From Tetradesmus obliquus (Eukaryota; Chlorophyta; Chlorophyceae; Sphaeropleales; Scenedesmaceae): 64,000 bases of DNA. The stretch spans positions 1,510,501 through 1,574,500 of the forward strand of contig CP126191.1 in the NCBI GenBank assembly GCA_030272155.1. The letters run 5' to 3'. Positions 37,860 to 53,000 of the stretch are shown piece after piece. Each line of letters starts with the position of its first letter. Positions within the stretch are counted from its first letter, which is position 1. The notes below the pieces were generated by a model. That model ran no database searches and was not told where the DNA came from. It saw only the letters and a list, made by a program, of their open reading frames with translations. A program made the translations under genes and the position numbers.

Positions 37860-38057
37860 GATGTCGTTGTAGTGCCAGATGAGTGGCCTTGGGGCCAGCG
37901 GCCACCTGTGATGGCGCGGCTAGTGAGCCGGGGCAAGCTGAGCAGCGTTGCGAGTGACTTTGGCTGCCTGGAGGTGTTTGGAGGTGCCAGCATCGGGCAC
38001 ACGGATCCATTCCTGGTGGTGCAGCAACTGGATGAGCAGATGGCTGTCCCCATGTGA
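35061..38057 (+). CDS. HIT-superfamily protein (GalT / Ap4A phosphorylase-like), about 450 aa
   Basis: Exons 35061-35089, 35385-35459, 35668-35731, 36185-36326, 36496-36692 and 37212-38057 join in frame (1,353 nt). Visible text: YTLEQTWFNKARTQKPQ, then CDFC, then DPGFGRIE and AVTGSNLFKYA, then GVVLFKHHQPLQFS. The catalytic HIT-type motif H-G-H-A-Q is at residues 165-169, ending exactly at an exon edge. C-terminal strands MTFNAGVLN and GHTDPF follow. HxHxQ is the active site of galactose-1-phosphate uridylyltransferase and Ap4A phosphorylase, where the middle His forms a nucleotidyl intermediate. The substrate here is unknown. Poly-Ser and poly-Gln runs interrupt the last exon (37,659-37,860). 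The first exon, a 10-codon start, is chosen only by phase; exons from 35668 on are much safer. Confidence 0.75.
36660..37049 (+). repeat. Three copies of the HIT active-site exon end
   Basis: The exon end encoding AGASQYHGHAQ is at 36,660-36,692 with its GT donor. Two further copies lie in the following intron, at about 36,921-36,954 (donor lost: CAG then TCG) and 37,018-37,049 (CAG|GTGCGT, intact). The two intronic copies share about 95 bp, including a gggatgtgtgc / tgtgcctcgtgctgg lead-in. This is a tandem duplication of an exon edge together with its 5' splice site. Confidence 0.85.
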
Positions 38058-38293
38058 ATGTAGAGAGACACAGAGTTGGCATGTACAGCAGCTGCATGCG
38101 GCTGCGTAATCATGGGAGGACACATGGTCTGCGGCACACATGCACATGCTGTCGGCACAGCCCACCTGCTGGTGCTGCAGATGCACATGTTCAGCATCAG
38201 CCGGCTATGTCTGCCATGCGCCAGGGCGCGGTGTTGGCGTTCAGCGTTGTCCGAGATCTGGTAACTCAAGGTTACCATGAGGTCGGCTTGCTG

Positions 38294-38717
38294 GGTTACC
38301 ATGTACGCAAGCGTACGTGCGTACTCCCCTGCGTACGCAAACCGTGGTAACCGCCACAGCTGCTGGTTACCACTGCAAGTCGTGGACCGGAGAGGCTTGC
38401 GACGCCCAAGCTCTGCTTTAAAACAATTTAATATTTGATTTTACACACTCTGGGCACCGGCAATGCGCTTCGCACGCAGTAAACGATGAGTGCAGCTCAG
38501 TTGGGTAGGGTAAGCAATCATCACGCAGGGGCGCGACTGTATCATCTACAATGCACAGCATACAAATAATTTGATGATACCGAATGTTATTCACCTCGGA
38601 TCATGTATACATGCTTGTCTTTCGTGGCCGTCTGCGGTGGTAACTCGTAGATGTGGCAGTTACCACGGTTTGCGTACCCGAGAGTGGTACGCGCGTATGC
38701 GTGCGTACATGGTAACC
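38294..38717. mobile_element. Foldback / MITE-like element with imperfect terminal inverted repeats
   Basis: The left arm starts GGTTACCATGTACGCA at 38,294 and runs to about 38,385. Its reverse complement, about 85% matching over the first 65 bp, runs from 38,717 back to about 38,625. Each arm is itself a near-palindrome (GGTTACCA... to ...TGGTAACC), so the element could form several hairpins. The core of about 240 bp is AT-richer and has no ORF. No clear target-site duplication is visible, so the class is undecided. It lies between the convergent HIT and YkgJ-like genes. Confidence 0.7.
38441..38445 (-). terminator. Candidate TGTAA poly(A)-type signal for the YkgJ-like gene
   Basis: The minus strand reads TGTAA here, 466 nt past the stop codon of the YkgJ-like gene. 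TGTAA is the usual chlorophycean signal. It lies inside the foldback element, so if used the element supplies the 3' end. Position-only evidence. Confidence 0.3.
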
Positions 38718-38910
38718 AGGCAACGCGGGCCTTCTGGCAACCCCTAGTCGTAACAGCACTGGCTGGCATGATGCACCAACAGCATCTCATGTACATAGGT
38801 CATGTGCACTGCACAGTGCACAAGCCCTACAGCTGCAGCCACAACCCAGCCGCACATGTTTTGGCACAAGTAAAACTGCTCAGGCATGGCACAGTGGCTG
38901 TGGCGCTGTT

Positions 38911-41325
<2,415 letters not shown>

Positions 41326-42174
41326 CACGCTCACTGTCTGCAAATTCCTCCGACTACAAAGTTTTTGTTTTACAGTACCAGGTAACGACGGCCTTTCGCT
41401 GGACCTTGTCGCAGCAACCCGTTCATACACCCTAGGGTTCTGGCAAAGCATGCCGCATGTGGCACAGCCGTCAGGCAGGCCTTTCTCCTCTGGGGCCCAA
41501 GTCGAGCTTGTCAACAGAGCATCTCGGGAACCATGCCATGAAAGCTGCAGTTATACCGATGTGAGCTACAGCTATATCCAACAGCCAACAGATGCACTGG
41601 GACACAACTGGCGTTGCAACAAGCTGCTGTACATCGTGGACAATTCTTATCATGCTTGAGCAACTGGCAACTATGCAGCATGGGGCATGCATAGTCCTGC
41701 ACAGCACTGTCAAACATACACAAGATACTGGGCGGTGTGTCACACATCATTGCTGTGGCATAGGTGGAATATAATATGACAGTTGTAGGCATGGTAATTG
41801 CACAACTGCGCACCTTCAAACGGTGTGGAGCCCCATACCGCCTGACATCACAACTGCCAACACAGTTTCCAGAGCTGCCAATCATGCCAAAGCAATGATG
41901 CCAATGGGCCTTCCTGCTCTGTTATCTGCTCCCACATATATATGTGATATGATGCAGCATGCACAGGATGTCCCTCATATCATCCTGTAAGTAATGCCAC
42001 CTGCGCAGACGCCCACAGATGCTCTTTCCCTGCTGCTGCTCTTTCCCTGCATGCCGCTTCCTCTCCTGCATGCCGTGCTTTCCCCACCTCCAATCGCTAC
42101 AGCCGACCCCAACCGTACACACAACTCTTACCACCCTCCCCAACACCTCCAAGTACCTCACTTGCACAACTGCA

Positions 42175-42456
42175 TCAAACAGCATGCATCCCGGTTGTTG
42201 GGCCCTGCGCTACCGCACTCCAATAGCCCTGCGCTGCTCCCCCTGCTGCCCCTGCCCCCACACCCGCAGCAGCAGCAGCAGCAGCCGCCCCCATGCCTGC
42301 TGCCACGGCTGCATCTGGCACTGCCAACAGCGCCGGCAGCAGCGCCGGCTGCTGCTGCAATACCTGCTGCTGCTGCTGTGGGGCCTGCACTTGCGCCCAC
42401 TGAGTGAGCCTGTAGTAGGGCTCCTTCAGGTCAAACTTGCCGCAGGCCTGCGGCAG

Positions 42457-42497
<41 letters not shown>

Positions 42498-45400
42498 GCA
42501 CAAATCTGTTAGCAGCAGTAGTAGTAGGGCTCCTTGAGGTCAAACTTGCCGCAGGCTGGCGGCGGCAGCAGCAGCATGGTTTGCAAAAGCAATATGTTAC
42601 AGCAGATGATGCATGTTTAATAAACAACCCGCCACACGCACAGCACGCCTCACCTTCTGCGGTGCCATGCCTGGCGCCACTGGCGGCGCGTGCAGCTCCA
42701 CATGCACGTCGTAGCTCTGCCGCGCATGCGCCACCAGCCGCATGCTGCCGCGCAGCTGCGTGTTAGGCGTGAGCACCAGCAGCGGCTGCTGCAGGCAGCA
42801 GCGCAGCTGGAACCAGTGCGTGGTGGGCAGGCCGGGGGCGGTGGAGAGCCAGCGCTGGCTGCTGCTGCCGTTGAAGAGCACGTCGAACCAGCAGGCGACG
42901 CCGTGCAGCGTGCAGGGGTGCGCTGCACAATGAGGTGAGAGGAATGAGGCATGACACAGGATGGGTGTTTGGAGAGTGAGAAAATGCATCAGGAGCACCA
43001 CGTTGTGCAGCGTTCAGAGGTGTACTGCACGAGGCACAGGTCGTACACATAGCACAGGAAACATAACCTTTGGTCAGGGCTAGTGTCAGAGCATCAGCAG
43101 CAGCCGCTGCGGCCACTGCAACACGTGCGTGAGTGGACTATCATACACCTCAAACTGCAGCTGTGCTGTGTCTGCTGCTCTTACCAACGGTCAGGTTGAG
43201 AGGGATGTTGATGTCGTAGAGCTCCTCCTCACTGAGGAGGGGGGAGTAACTTAGGATGGGTGTTGAGAGAGTGAAAAATGCATAGAAAGTTTTGAACAAG
43301 CGCAGAGCAGGAAGCACTAACAACAGTAGCTGTTGCGCGTTCATACAGAACCCAGTAAACACCGACCACCATGCTTTATCACACCAGTACTTGTTGAGAG
43401 TTTGGCTTTGATGCGCTCACCCACGGTCAGGTTGAGCGGGATGTTGATGTCGTACAGCTCCTCCTCGCTGACAGTGGCAAAGTCCAGCACGTGCGTGGCG
43501 CAGTCTGACACCAGCACAGACGGGTCAAACGCATCCACCACCACCTGCGGCAGCAGCCGCAGCAGCAGCGGTGGTGGTATCAATGCAAGGAAGCAGCAAG
43601 AAACAGCAGCAGGTGCCAGTGATGTGCAGGCTAGTGCAAACAGCCAGGCCGGCAAAATGTATTGTGAGCAGTTGCCACCAGCGCATGCTACACACAGCAG
43701 CAACAATGTGTTCCAACAGTCTGCGTCCTGCCCACCCTCACAGCATGCGCAACAAATACAGCAACACCAGCTCATGAGCAAGAGCATCCCATCCAATCCA
43801 AAAAGATAGCAGCTGTCTCTGCGTGTCACCTGCGTGAAGTAGCCGCGCACTGCGGGCTAGTGCAGGCGGCCTATATCAGCCAGAACAAACGCCCACCAAG
43901 TACAGCAATACTAGCAACAAGCCAGTGACAGCGCGTCACCTGTGTGAAGTAGCCCTCCACTGCCGGCTGGTGCAGCCGGCTCATGCCAGCCGGAACAAGA
44001 ACGCGCACAAACCACAGCAACACTAGCAATAAGCCAACAACAGCACATCACTGTGTTAGGGTGCGTAACCATGCATTTACTTCGTAATCTTGTTCTTTTC
44101 ATCACCTGCGTGAAGTAGCCCTCCACAGCCGGCTGGTGCAGGCGGCTCATGTCCAGCCCAAAGAAGCTGGGCGTCTGCCAGAACGCCGCCTTGCCCAGCA
44201 GCTCACTGTGCAGCAGCGCGTCACTGAAAGCAGCGGCGTGGATGCGGCCCAGTTGCTGCGTTCGATTACATTAGCAACAGGATCGGCAGCGGCAGCAGCA
44301 GCAGGACATGTGGTCAGCTCGCTGTGCAGCAGCGCATCCACTGAAGGCAGCCGATGCGGCGTGAATGCGGCCCAGTTGCTGCATTGATATGACAGCAAGA
44401 ACGGCGATTGGCATTGCACAACACTAGCCACTTGTCTCTCACCGGGAACATCTTGCCGCCCGGTTTCAGGAACTTGTCGCGCGCGTACAGGTAGGTCTCC
44501 AGCATGCGCTCGTTGACCAGCAGCGTGCCCATGGGCTCGCTCACAAGCACGTCAACCTGCGTGCCCGGCGGTAACGACAGCTCCTCCACCTTGCTGTGGC
44601 ACACCTGTCGGGGAAAAATGGCATTTAAAAGCAGGCGACAACATAACATCAACGTGATGTGTACTAGCAGAAACGAAGTGCATGGCGGCAAGCACAGCTC
44701 CGCCACCTTGCTGTGGCACATCTGCAAAAGACCTGCCAGGGCATGCATCAGGCTCTGCTGGTGTTCAAGGTGATTGTTGCAGCGATCAGCTTACAGCCGG
44801 CGCAAAGACTAGCAGCTTGCAGGCACATGTCTGGCTGGCGATGGTCTGCCAAGGCAGCCAGCACACACCAGATGTACGGCAGAGTTCACACCGTACCTGG
44901 ATTGCCTTGCCCACTGCGTTGCTGCTGGCCAGGATCTGCGCGTACTTGGCCATGCCTGAAGCCTCCACAGCATACACCTTGGCGGCACCAGCCTGCATGG
45001 TTGTGCAGTGCACGAAGCAGAGCAATTGGCCACTGGGTAACCCGCAAGCATAACCGGTGTGTTGTAACCACGAGATAACCTTGTAAGTCATCGCATTGTT
45101 AGTCATGCTGCAGCCTAGCAGCTATACCATGCAGACGCGTCACCGCCTGCTGATGACCAACTGGCGGCCAAGCTGTTTTTACGTGATCAATCTGCACCAT
45201 TGCATTGCACTCGACAGCCATATGCCATCAGCTGCTGCTTGCGCCCACATATGGGCTCTACATCAACGAGCTGCCCGGGCCTCTGCACGCCGCCCTGCAC
45301 AGCGCCGCACCAGCGCAGAGAACAGCCACAATATGCCGCTGCCTGCCATGTACGCAATGCTTGCAGCAGCAAGCAGCCCGGTGCTCGGCATGCTGTCCTG

Positions 45401-45551
45401 TGCAGTGCCGCACCTGCGCGGAGAACAGCGACAGGATGGCGCTGCCTGCCCCCACATCCATGACTGTCTTGCCCTCAAAGTCGGCCCTGTTCTCGGTGAT
45501 GGCTGCATGGTAGGTGCCAGTGCGCGTCATGTCCTGGCAGCAGCAGTAGCA

Positions 45552-45595
<44 letters not shown>

Positions 45596-47223
45596 GTAAA
45601 CAAGGGAGGTAAGCAGGGCAACCCAGCAGGTGAGGGCTGGATGAACAGAGTGCCCAGTGGAGGTCACGTGCCCTGTGCACAGCAGAATTGAGGCTGACCG
45701 GCACGTTAGCCAGTCGCCATGCACGCACGTCACAAGACTTGTGTTGAACACCGCAAGCAGCGCTGCGTTGCTGCTCTACAGTGCTCAGGCTTGCAAGGTA
45801 ACATATTTTCAGGTTGCTGTATGTGAGCTGCATGTTGCTGTTGCTCGTGCTGCCCGCCACCAGCAGCACTGCATTGGATCTGCCAGCACAATTGCCTGCC
45901 GAATCCTGACGATGATGATGATATCACAGTACAGTTGATGGCAACACACGCAGACAAACATGTAGCATGTGCTGGCGCTGCAGGCGCGCTCACCTGCAGC
46001 ATGTTCTGCTGGTGCATGAGCATGCCGTAGTAGTGGAAGTACAGCTCAGCACTGCCCTTCTCTGTTTTAGCGTCAAAGATGTTGCCACCACCAGCAGCAG
46101 CAGCAGCGGCGGCGGCAGCAGATGCAGCGCCGCCTGCAGGCACCTGCGGCAGCATGCAGGACGCATAGTCTAGTAGGCTGCTGAGTTCCAAAGTGTTCTG
46201 TGCACAAACGCGGCATGCACAGACAACCAAGCATAGCAGTGCAGCTAGTCTGTTGGCGTTGCTGCAGGAACACGCAATCTCCAGTGGGTCTTGAACCTCC
46301 CACAGTTGCAATCAAGTCATGCCCACAGTCACAATCATCAGCAGTATGAAGCTGACACAACACATCATCATTCTTTGTGCCACACATGCATGTGGCATGT
46401 GCAAACATAAGCTTGCACACACAGGAGTAACCTGGCAGCTGCTCACCTGATTATCTGTTTCCTCTATGTCTGGTGTGCCTTCTGCTGCTCGTTCTGCAGC
46501 CGCTTGCTTTTGCTGCGGCTGCTGCTTTGGCTGCAGTGCTTGCCACAGCTGCTGCGCCTGCTGCGCGCTGCTGCACTGCAGCACGACTGTGCTGCTCTGT
46601 ACGCTTGCCTGCAGTAGCAACATCAAGCGCCAAGTCAGACTGACTGACAGCACAAGCAGAACAAGCAAGAAGGCTGTGCACGTTGTTGCACTCTTTCAAG
46701 ATTGGCATAATTTGTTGGGAATATACTAACGGATAGATTTAAATATACTTACATATGCCAGGCAGCTGCAGCAGGCTGCCACCTCTGCATTGCTGCTCAG
46801 CCCAGATGAGCACAGGTTGCCCCTCTCACCTGAGCATCTGGTGCACTACTGCTGCTGCTGCTGCCACCGCTGGTACTTGACACAAGAATGGTCGTTGAAC
46901 CTGCCCTCCATGCCTGCAGATGGCACAGCAGGTGGAGTAAGCCAGACATGCCTCGCTTGCAGGACACCCAAATTACGCCAACATGACAGCAGGCAGCTGC
47001 AGCGGAGTCCACTGGCTACTATTACTTTGAGGGTTTCATATTATACACGTCTATCAGTTGATAACGATGCAAGATTCAAACCAAGTGCAGCATGCTTGAC
47101 CTGCTGATAAGGAGCGCACCGTGTCAGGCGCTAGATGGCACTGCAGCACTGTTGCCTGAGTGCTGCTGTCCGTGACAGTCAGGCTGCCATCCTCAACAGT
47201 TACATGAGCGGACCAGGCATCCC
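42175..47223 (-). CDS. PRMT4: Protein arginine methyltransferase, PRMT4/CARM1 type; 5' end not resolved
   Basis: Exons 47223-47120, 46608-46447, 46197-45994, 45533-45414, 44992-44897, 44604-44443, 44255-44106, 43544-43421, 42922-42654 and 42447-42175 join in frame, about 553 residues. The first two encode a PH/EVH1-like N-terminal part. Then come [15 protein letters not shown], the SAM motif [20 protein letters not shown], post-I KVYAVEAS, the double-E loop [17 protein letters not shown], a THW loop TTHWFQLRC, and a plant-PRMT4-like end [14 protein letters not shown] before a Gln/Ala-rich tail. The enzyme makes asymmetric dimethylarginine on histone H3 and other nuclear proteins. In motif I the family GCGSG reads GAGSA here. 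No in-frame ATG is seen upstream of 47,223, so at least one 5' exon is missing from this model. Confidence 0.9.
42410..45440 (-). repeat. Duplicated exon edges in PRMT4 introns
   Basis: Six exon edges have extra copies with splice sites. Exon end 45414 is copied at 45311 (LFSAQ and LFSAL). Exon start 44604 is copied at 44721 ([14 protein letters not shown] and [13 protein letters not shown]). Exon start 44255 is copied at 44378 (QLGRIHAA). Exon end 44106 is copied at 43940 and 43830 ([13 protein letters not shown]). Exon end 43421 is copied at 43185 ([16 protein letters not shown], with a new CCTCAG acceptor upstream). Exon start 42447 is copied near 42555 ([11 protein letters not shown]). 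Offsets are about 100-240 bp. Confidence 0.85.
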
Positions 47224-50026
47224 CTGCAGCAGCGAGGAACGCATGATCGCTGCTGCTGTGCGATCTTGAAGGCAGGCACCGGCGTGCAACCCACTCTACC
47301 TGCTGCTCCTGGTGGTCCTGACAGCTGCAGTCGTGCGCCGTTGAGCTCTGTGAATTCTGGCATTTCACGTGTTTTTTTTTGAGAGGCTTTGGATCAACTG
47401 CAGTACCTTATCACGTGAGACAACCCTCGGTGAAAGTCACGGCAGCACGGTAGAGTGTGTGAACTGGCTACCGCATTCAGCGTCCAACGCCTGCGCTAAA
47501 CGTGATGATTGTGCAACATACAGCTCTAAAAGCGCCTGCGAAGCCTGTTCACCCCCTCCAGGGGCTGTTGACAGGCAAGCCAGCAAGGGTTCTTGTGAGG
47601 GCTTTTGTACAGCTTCACCCACCCTCTCCTGTCTGGGCTGGGCACGCACAACGCTTTTCACAGGCAACACGCCGCTGCACAAGATGATTGTGAAAAACGC
47701 TTGCTTTTACAGATTGATCTGCCAGAAACTTTGTGCCACACATGCTTCACCACCAATGTCACGCACGATGCGTGAAGTACACAGCCAACTGAGGTGCTTC
47801 TTGTCAGCGCTGCATGCACAAATGGAGCTCCAACAGCAGCATTGCATGAAGGCCCTGCTGCTGTTGGCACAAGGGTGCCTGCAGCAGCAGTACGCTACAG
47901 GTCAGTGTGTGGCCTTGCCGCCACACACAGACCTGCTACTTTACAGACGGAGTGTATGCAAGGCCAACCCATGTCATGTCCAACCAACCACGCAGACGGT
48001 CAGGGATGCGGTGACATGCAGTCAAGACTGCAATCGGTCGGTCAGAAAAGCAATGGCAAGCCAGCCAGGTGGCTAGCAACACCCAAAGTTTTCAGCAGTG
48101 CTGCAAGTGCACACAGTACTCCGCTCATCTCCCCACCCAACAGCCCATGCACAGTTGTGCTCAAAGATGCTCCTTTTAGACACATGCTTGCCAGGCCAGT
48201 GCATACAACCAGCAGCATGTTTCCAGGCAGCAGAGATAGCCTGACCTGCAGCAGCTGTTGCACAGGGGAACAGACAACACACCTGCAGGGGAACAGACAA
48301 CACACAACACGAGGGCCGGCACACACGCACAGACACGTGCATGCACCCAAAGCTAATAATAAAATACACGACTGAGCACCACACTGTGGCCAGGCAAGAA
48401 GTGTGGCCACACCCGAGACACTGACTGAACAGTCTGCATTTGCATCCACGTGCACAGCAAGCCTGCATGGCACAGCAAGCGCGACGGCAGTCACTGCAGC
48501 GGCCCAACTGCACGACAGTGCTGGAGACCCTTTGCCTTTGCTCGGCAATGCAGCACAGGCTGACGCAAGCAGCTGAACAACTTTGCTGGAATCTGCCATG
48601 CATGCTATGCACGGCCTGATGCATAGGCTGGCCGCAAATCCACGTGCCTCTCCTGCGCAGCAACCAGCACTGACATTCGCCCGACAACACTTGGAAGCCG
48701 CAGCAAAAGCCTACATGCGAGCCAATGCATAGCACACATGTGTGCTTGTTTGCACAAGCAGATACACAGGAGCCAATGGACTCAACAATGTGAATCTTCG
48801 GTGCTACAGACACCACCCCCACTGCGCTACCCAACAAAGGTCCAGGAAGGAGCCGAAACACACACACACACACCAACCGCCAACCGCCTCCTACAGCTGC
48901 CTGCAACAGACACACTGTCAAGGTCAGCTAGGCCCTGCCCTATCACAACACGTAGTGCCATGTGCTGGCCTCCTAACACATATGCTTGGCCTGCATCAGC
49001 GAGTGCAATGACCTGCCAGCAATCCCTGACACCTGGCCCTGCAGCAACTACAGACGCTGAAGTAAAGGTCTACTACCCCTGCCCCGGCATGCCTCAATGG
49101 CTAAGCCTGGTAAGCTAATGCACTGTAACCGTTGCTGCACTCAGCCTCTTGCAAAAATCAGGGCAGGGAGCCCTCTGCAGGCAGTTCAGCACACACATCA
49201 GACACATACAGGTAGCAGGTGCTGCCCTAGTACGGAGGCCACACACACACAAATGCGTAGGCTAGCACCCTTCAATGCGAGGCGCATGGCCCCACACAGC
49301 CAGCTTGACAAAACTCTTCCTCATGCGGGAAAGGTGGGCTGCAGACACAGCGCCGGTGGGGCACCCCCGGCGGCGTAGTACACAGCCTGTGAATACCCAG
49401 GGTAGCTGTTTGTAGAGAGTAGAACATACAAAAAGGTGGAGAGCACGTAGCGGCTCTGCGTAATTACAAGTGTACAAAGCACGGCAGGCAGCGATACATG
49501 GCAGGCGCGCCAGGCAGGCCAAAGACAGGCTCAGGCCGACACGAGGCAGCAGCCTGCAGCTGCAATGCCACCCGCACTCTGCTGCGAATGCCATGCTTGC
49601 GGCAGCTGCCCACTCTACCCCATACTGCGAAGCACGACATTCATTGGTGATCCAGCATCCCTATGGCGCAAGCAGCGAAACCAGCTGGTGGCAAGCTTGC
49701 TGCGATGCTGGAAACCTGCCCGGGCAGCAATACTACACCTGCCCAGAGCAGCTGCAACCTTGCCTGCAGCTGCCTAACTAGGCATGCTGTTGCACTTGCC
49801 GCCATTTGAACCGCCACCCGCGAACGGTGTGACAAACACAAGTTTCAACAAACCAACACACCCGATGCCATCAGTAACAGTCAGTCCGAAGAAAGCCAGC
49901 CCCGGCCTAGCCTAGTGCAGCCAGCCATTGACCCACAGCACAACGTGCCACACATGCTCTACCAGCCTACACTACACAAATGGATGTTATAACAGCGTTA
50001 TAACACCTGAGCCCCCTGGCAGCACC
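47224..50026. other. PRMT4 5' flank and SET-gene 3' flank
   Basis: About 2.8 kb. The missing 5' exon(s) of PRMT4 should be here. The 3' untranslated region of the SET gene occupies the upper part. A plus-strand open frame of 235 codons (47,369-48,076) starts with GTG, has no recognisable family text and lies opposite another open frame, so I do not call it a gene. A short CA run lies near 48,861. Confidence 0.35.
49464..49468 (-). terminator. TGTAA poly(A)-type signal downstream of the SET gene
   Basis: The minus strand reads TGTAA 559 nt past the SET-gene stop at 50,027. This is consistent with the chlorophycean signal. Other matches could be used instead. Confidence 0.4.
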
Positions 50027-53000
50027 TCACTGTGCTACTACATCCACAGGCTGCTGCTGAGCCTGCAGCATGTGTGCCATGCTGCCAGCAGCACTTGCGC
50101 CAGCCGCAACACTTGCAGCCGCCGCTGCAGCAGCAGGCCCGGCCACAAGCGCAGCACTGCCGGCACTTACAGGCGAGCCTCCGCTGCCTGCAGCAGCCAG
50201 CAGCACTGCACACTGCTGCGCTGCTGCTGCGGTAGCTCCACCAGGGCTGCTGCAGACAGCTGCAGATGGCGCCCTGAATGCACCTGTGATGCTCCCCTGC
50301 ACCTGCTGCTGCTGCTGCTGCATGGGTAGGCTAGCCGGGGCATTGCTGCTGCCAGCAGTGCCGTACCCAACCGGCACTGCTAAGCGCACTGGCACCACAG
50401 CAGCGCCAATGCCACCAGCAGGAGGTGCAGGTACTGCATGCTGCTGCTCCTGCTGCTGGCTAGGTGTCTGCTGCAGAGCGAGATGATACGGCTGCTGCTG
50501 CTGCTGCTGCTGCCTCATGCCAGTAGGCACCCCCAGCAGCACAGTACCCATGGCTGTGGCAGCTGCAGAGCCAGCAGGCGCAGGCACTGCACTGCTGCCA
50601 GTGAAAGACCCTTGCACGCCCCCACGCGCACATGCTGCAGCCGCCTGCTGCTGCTGCTGCTGGTGGTGATGGTGCAGTGCAAGCGCAGCGCTGATTTGTG
50701 CTCTGTGCGGCACAGCATACACGGCCTGACTGCGCTGCTGCTGCTGCTGCTGCTGCTGCCCTGCCAGTCCTGCTCTGGCAGCTGCAGCAGCAGCTTGATG
50801 CGCGGCAGCAGCCTGCTGCTGTAGCACAGGCAGCACCTGCGCCTGCCAGCTGCCTGCACTGCTGCCAACACTTGGCGCTGTTGCTGCTGCTGCTGCTGCT
50901 GCTGCATTATGCCTGTTGGCAGGTGCAGCTGGCTGTGCGTAAGGCCGCGGCTGCTGCCACAACGATGCAGCTGGGGCACCCTGCTGCGGCGGCGGCACGT
51001 GCTGCTGCGCCTGCAGCTGCTGCTGCAGCAGCGCATGCTGCTGTGCACAGAGCTGCGGGTGAGCCGCCTGCGGCAGCTGCGTCCTGCTGCTGCTGGTGCT
51101 CGCTGCTGGCTGCAGCAGCGCACTACCAGGCCGCAGCTGCAGCTGCTGCTGCTGCATCGCCAGCTGCTGCTGCTGCTGGTGCGTGCTGCTGCCAGCGCTG
51201 CCGCAGAACAGCGGCAGCTGGCACGCCCCGACCGTGTTGCTGCTGTTGCTGCTGCCAGCCCAGCTGCCAGAGCGGCCTGCGGCAACACTCGCGAGCAGCC
51301 CATCCGCCACATCATCCTGCTTCTGCTGCAGCACTGGCGTGATGTGCCCCACTAGGTTCAGCAGCTGCCCGAGCCTACCACGCTTAAGCGGCTTCAGCGC
51401 TTCAAGCACAGCTGCAGCAGGCCCCTGAGTGGCTGCGGCAGCTCCTGCATGCTGCACCTGCTGCTCTCCAGCAGCGCTGCATTGCCTGTCTGCGCTGCGC
51501 GAGCCGGCTTTGAATATGGCAGGACCCTGGCTCTTGATGGCTCGGATGCCGCTCATAAGCTGCTCTAGCGGCAGGTACTCATCTGCGCCACTCCCACTGC
51601 CATCCACGTCCATGCTGTCATCATGCGGCAGCGCATGCTGATGATTATGCTCGCCCCCCGAGCCGCTGCCACCGCCGCTGCCAGTGAGCCGCCCGGCTGT
51701 AACCTGAGCCCCACTGCGGGGCCTGCTACTGCCAGGCGCCAGCATGCTGTGCTTAGCAGCACCAGCCGGCAGCTGCGCCAAGTGCTGCGGCCCCTGCAGG
51801 TGCCCTGCAGGACTCAGCGGCGAGGCTCCATCCATTGCCCCGTTGCCAGCACTCAATCCCAGGTGCCCGCATGCCGACTGGCTGCTGGTGCTGCTGCTGT
51901 GCGGCCATGCGCCTAGCCCCCGGCCGCCGTTGAATGCAGCAGCAGCAGCAGCCTGCGCCTCCTGCTCGATGCTGCTGTAGCCAGGCACTCCCAGCCGCCG
52001 GCGCTTGACCTGCGGCCGCTGGAATGTGCCAGGCTCGTGCTGCTGCTGCTGCTGCTGCTGCGCTGCGTCCCCCAGCTCTGCTTCTGCTGCCATGCCTAGC
52101 ACTACTAGCGCATCTGCAGCCGCCTCATCTTCATACAACTCCTCCTCCTCTTCCTCATCCTCTTCGAGCTCCTCCTCTGCTGCTGCTACAGCCGCAGCAG
52201 CACGCTTCAGGCCGATCGCCCTGCCAGCCGCCGCCGGCACGCCGGCAGCGGCAGCAACAGCAGGATCCAGATCGCCGGCTGCTGCCAGCCCACCAAAGCT
52301 GGCAGCAGCAGCAGCTGCTGCTGCTGCGCTGCGAGGGCCCAGCGGGGACAGGCCCAGTGGGCGTGCTACCCTGCCGCTGTTTGGCCTTACAGCTGCTGCT
52401 GCTGCTGCTGCTGAGCCTGGCACGCTGCAGGGAGAGAGGCCCTGCAGGTCTTGGGCAGCCACATTGAGCCCTAAGCCCTCCTCTGCAGCGTCCTGCTCAG
52501 TCTGCGACCAGCTGCCAGAATCTGCTTCAGCAGCAGCAGTACACAGGGCCACAGCAAGGGACAGGAGGCAGCAAGCAGCAGGTCAGCTACAGCTGTGTTG
52601 TGCAACAGCCAGCACCACGCTGTGCAGGCCGCATCCTGATCGCCCAGTACGGATGCTGCACCACCCACAAGCTCGGTCCTGCAATGGCTTGCACGTGCAT
52701 AACACGACATGCCATGGTAAAGCAATGAGATACGATGAACAACCCACTGTGACTCGCCTCACCTGCTGGCAGGGGCTGCACCAGCTTGCATGCGCACGTC
52801 ACGAATCCCGCAGCCAATGAAACATAAGCAAAAACAACAAAAATCACTGTAACATGCTTCACCTGCTGGCAAGGGCTGCACCACAGGCAGCGGAGAGATG
52901 CGCGGCCCGCGCAGCCGACAAGACGTGATAAAACAACAAACAAACAATCCGACACTGTAACGTGCTTCACCTGCTGGCAAGGGCTGCACCACAGGCAGCG

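Noticed and set aside
47369..48076. 235-codon open frame on the plus strand
   Set aside because: Starts with GTG, no domain or family text, and the opposite strand is also open. It lies where the PRMT4 5' exon and SET 3' flank must be. Not enough to call a gene.
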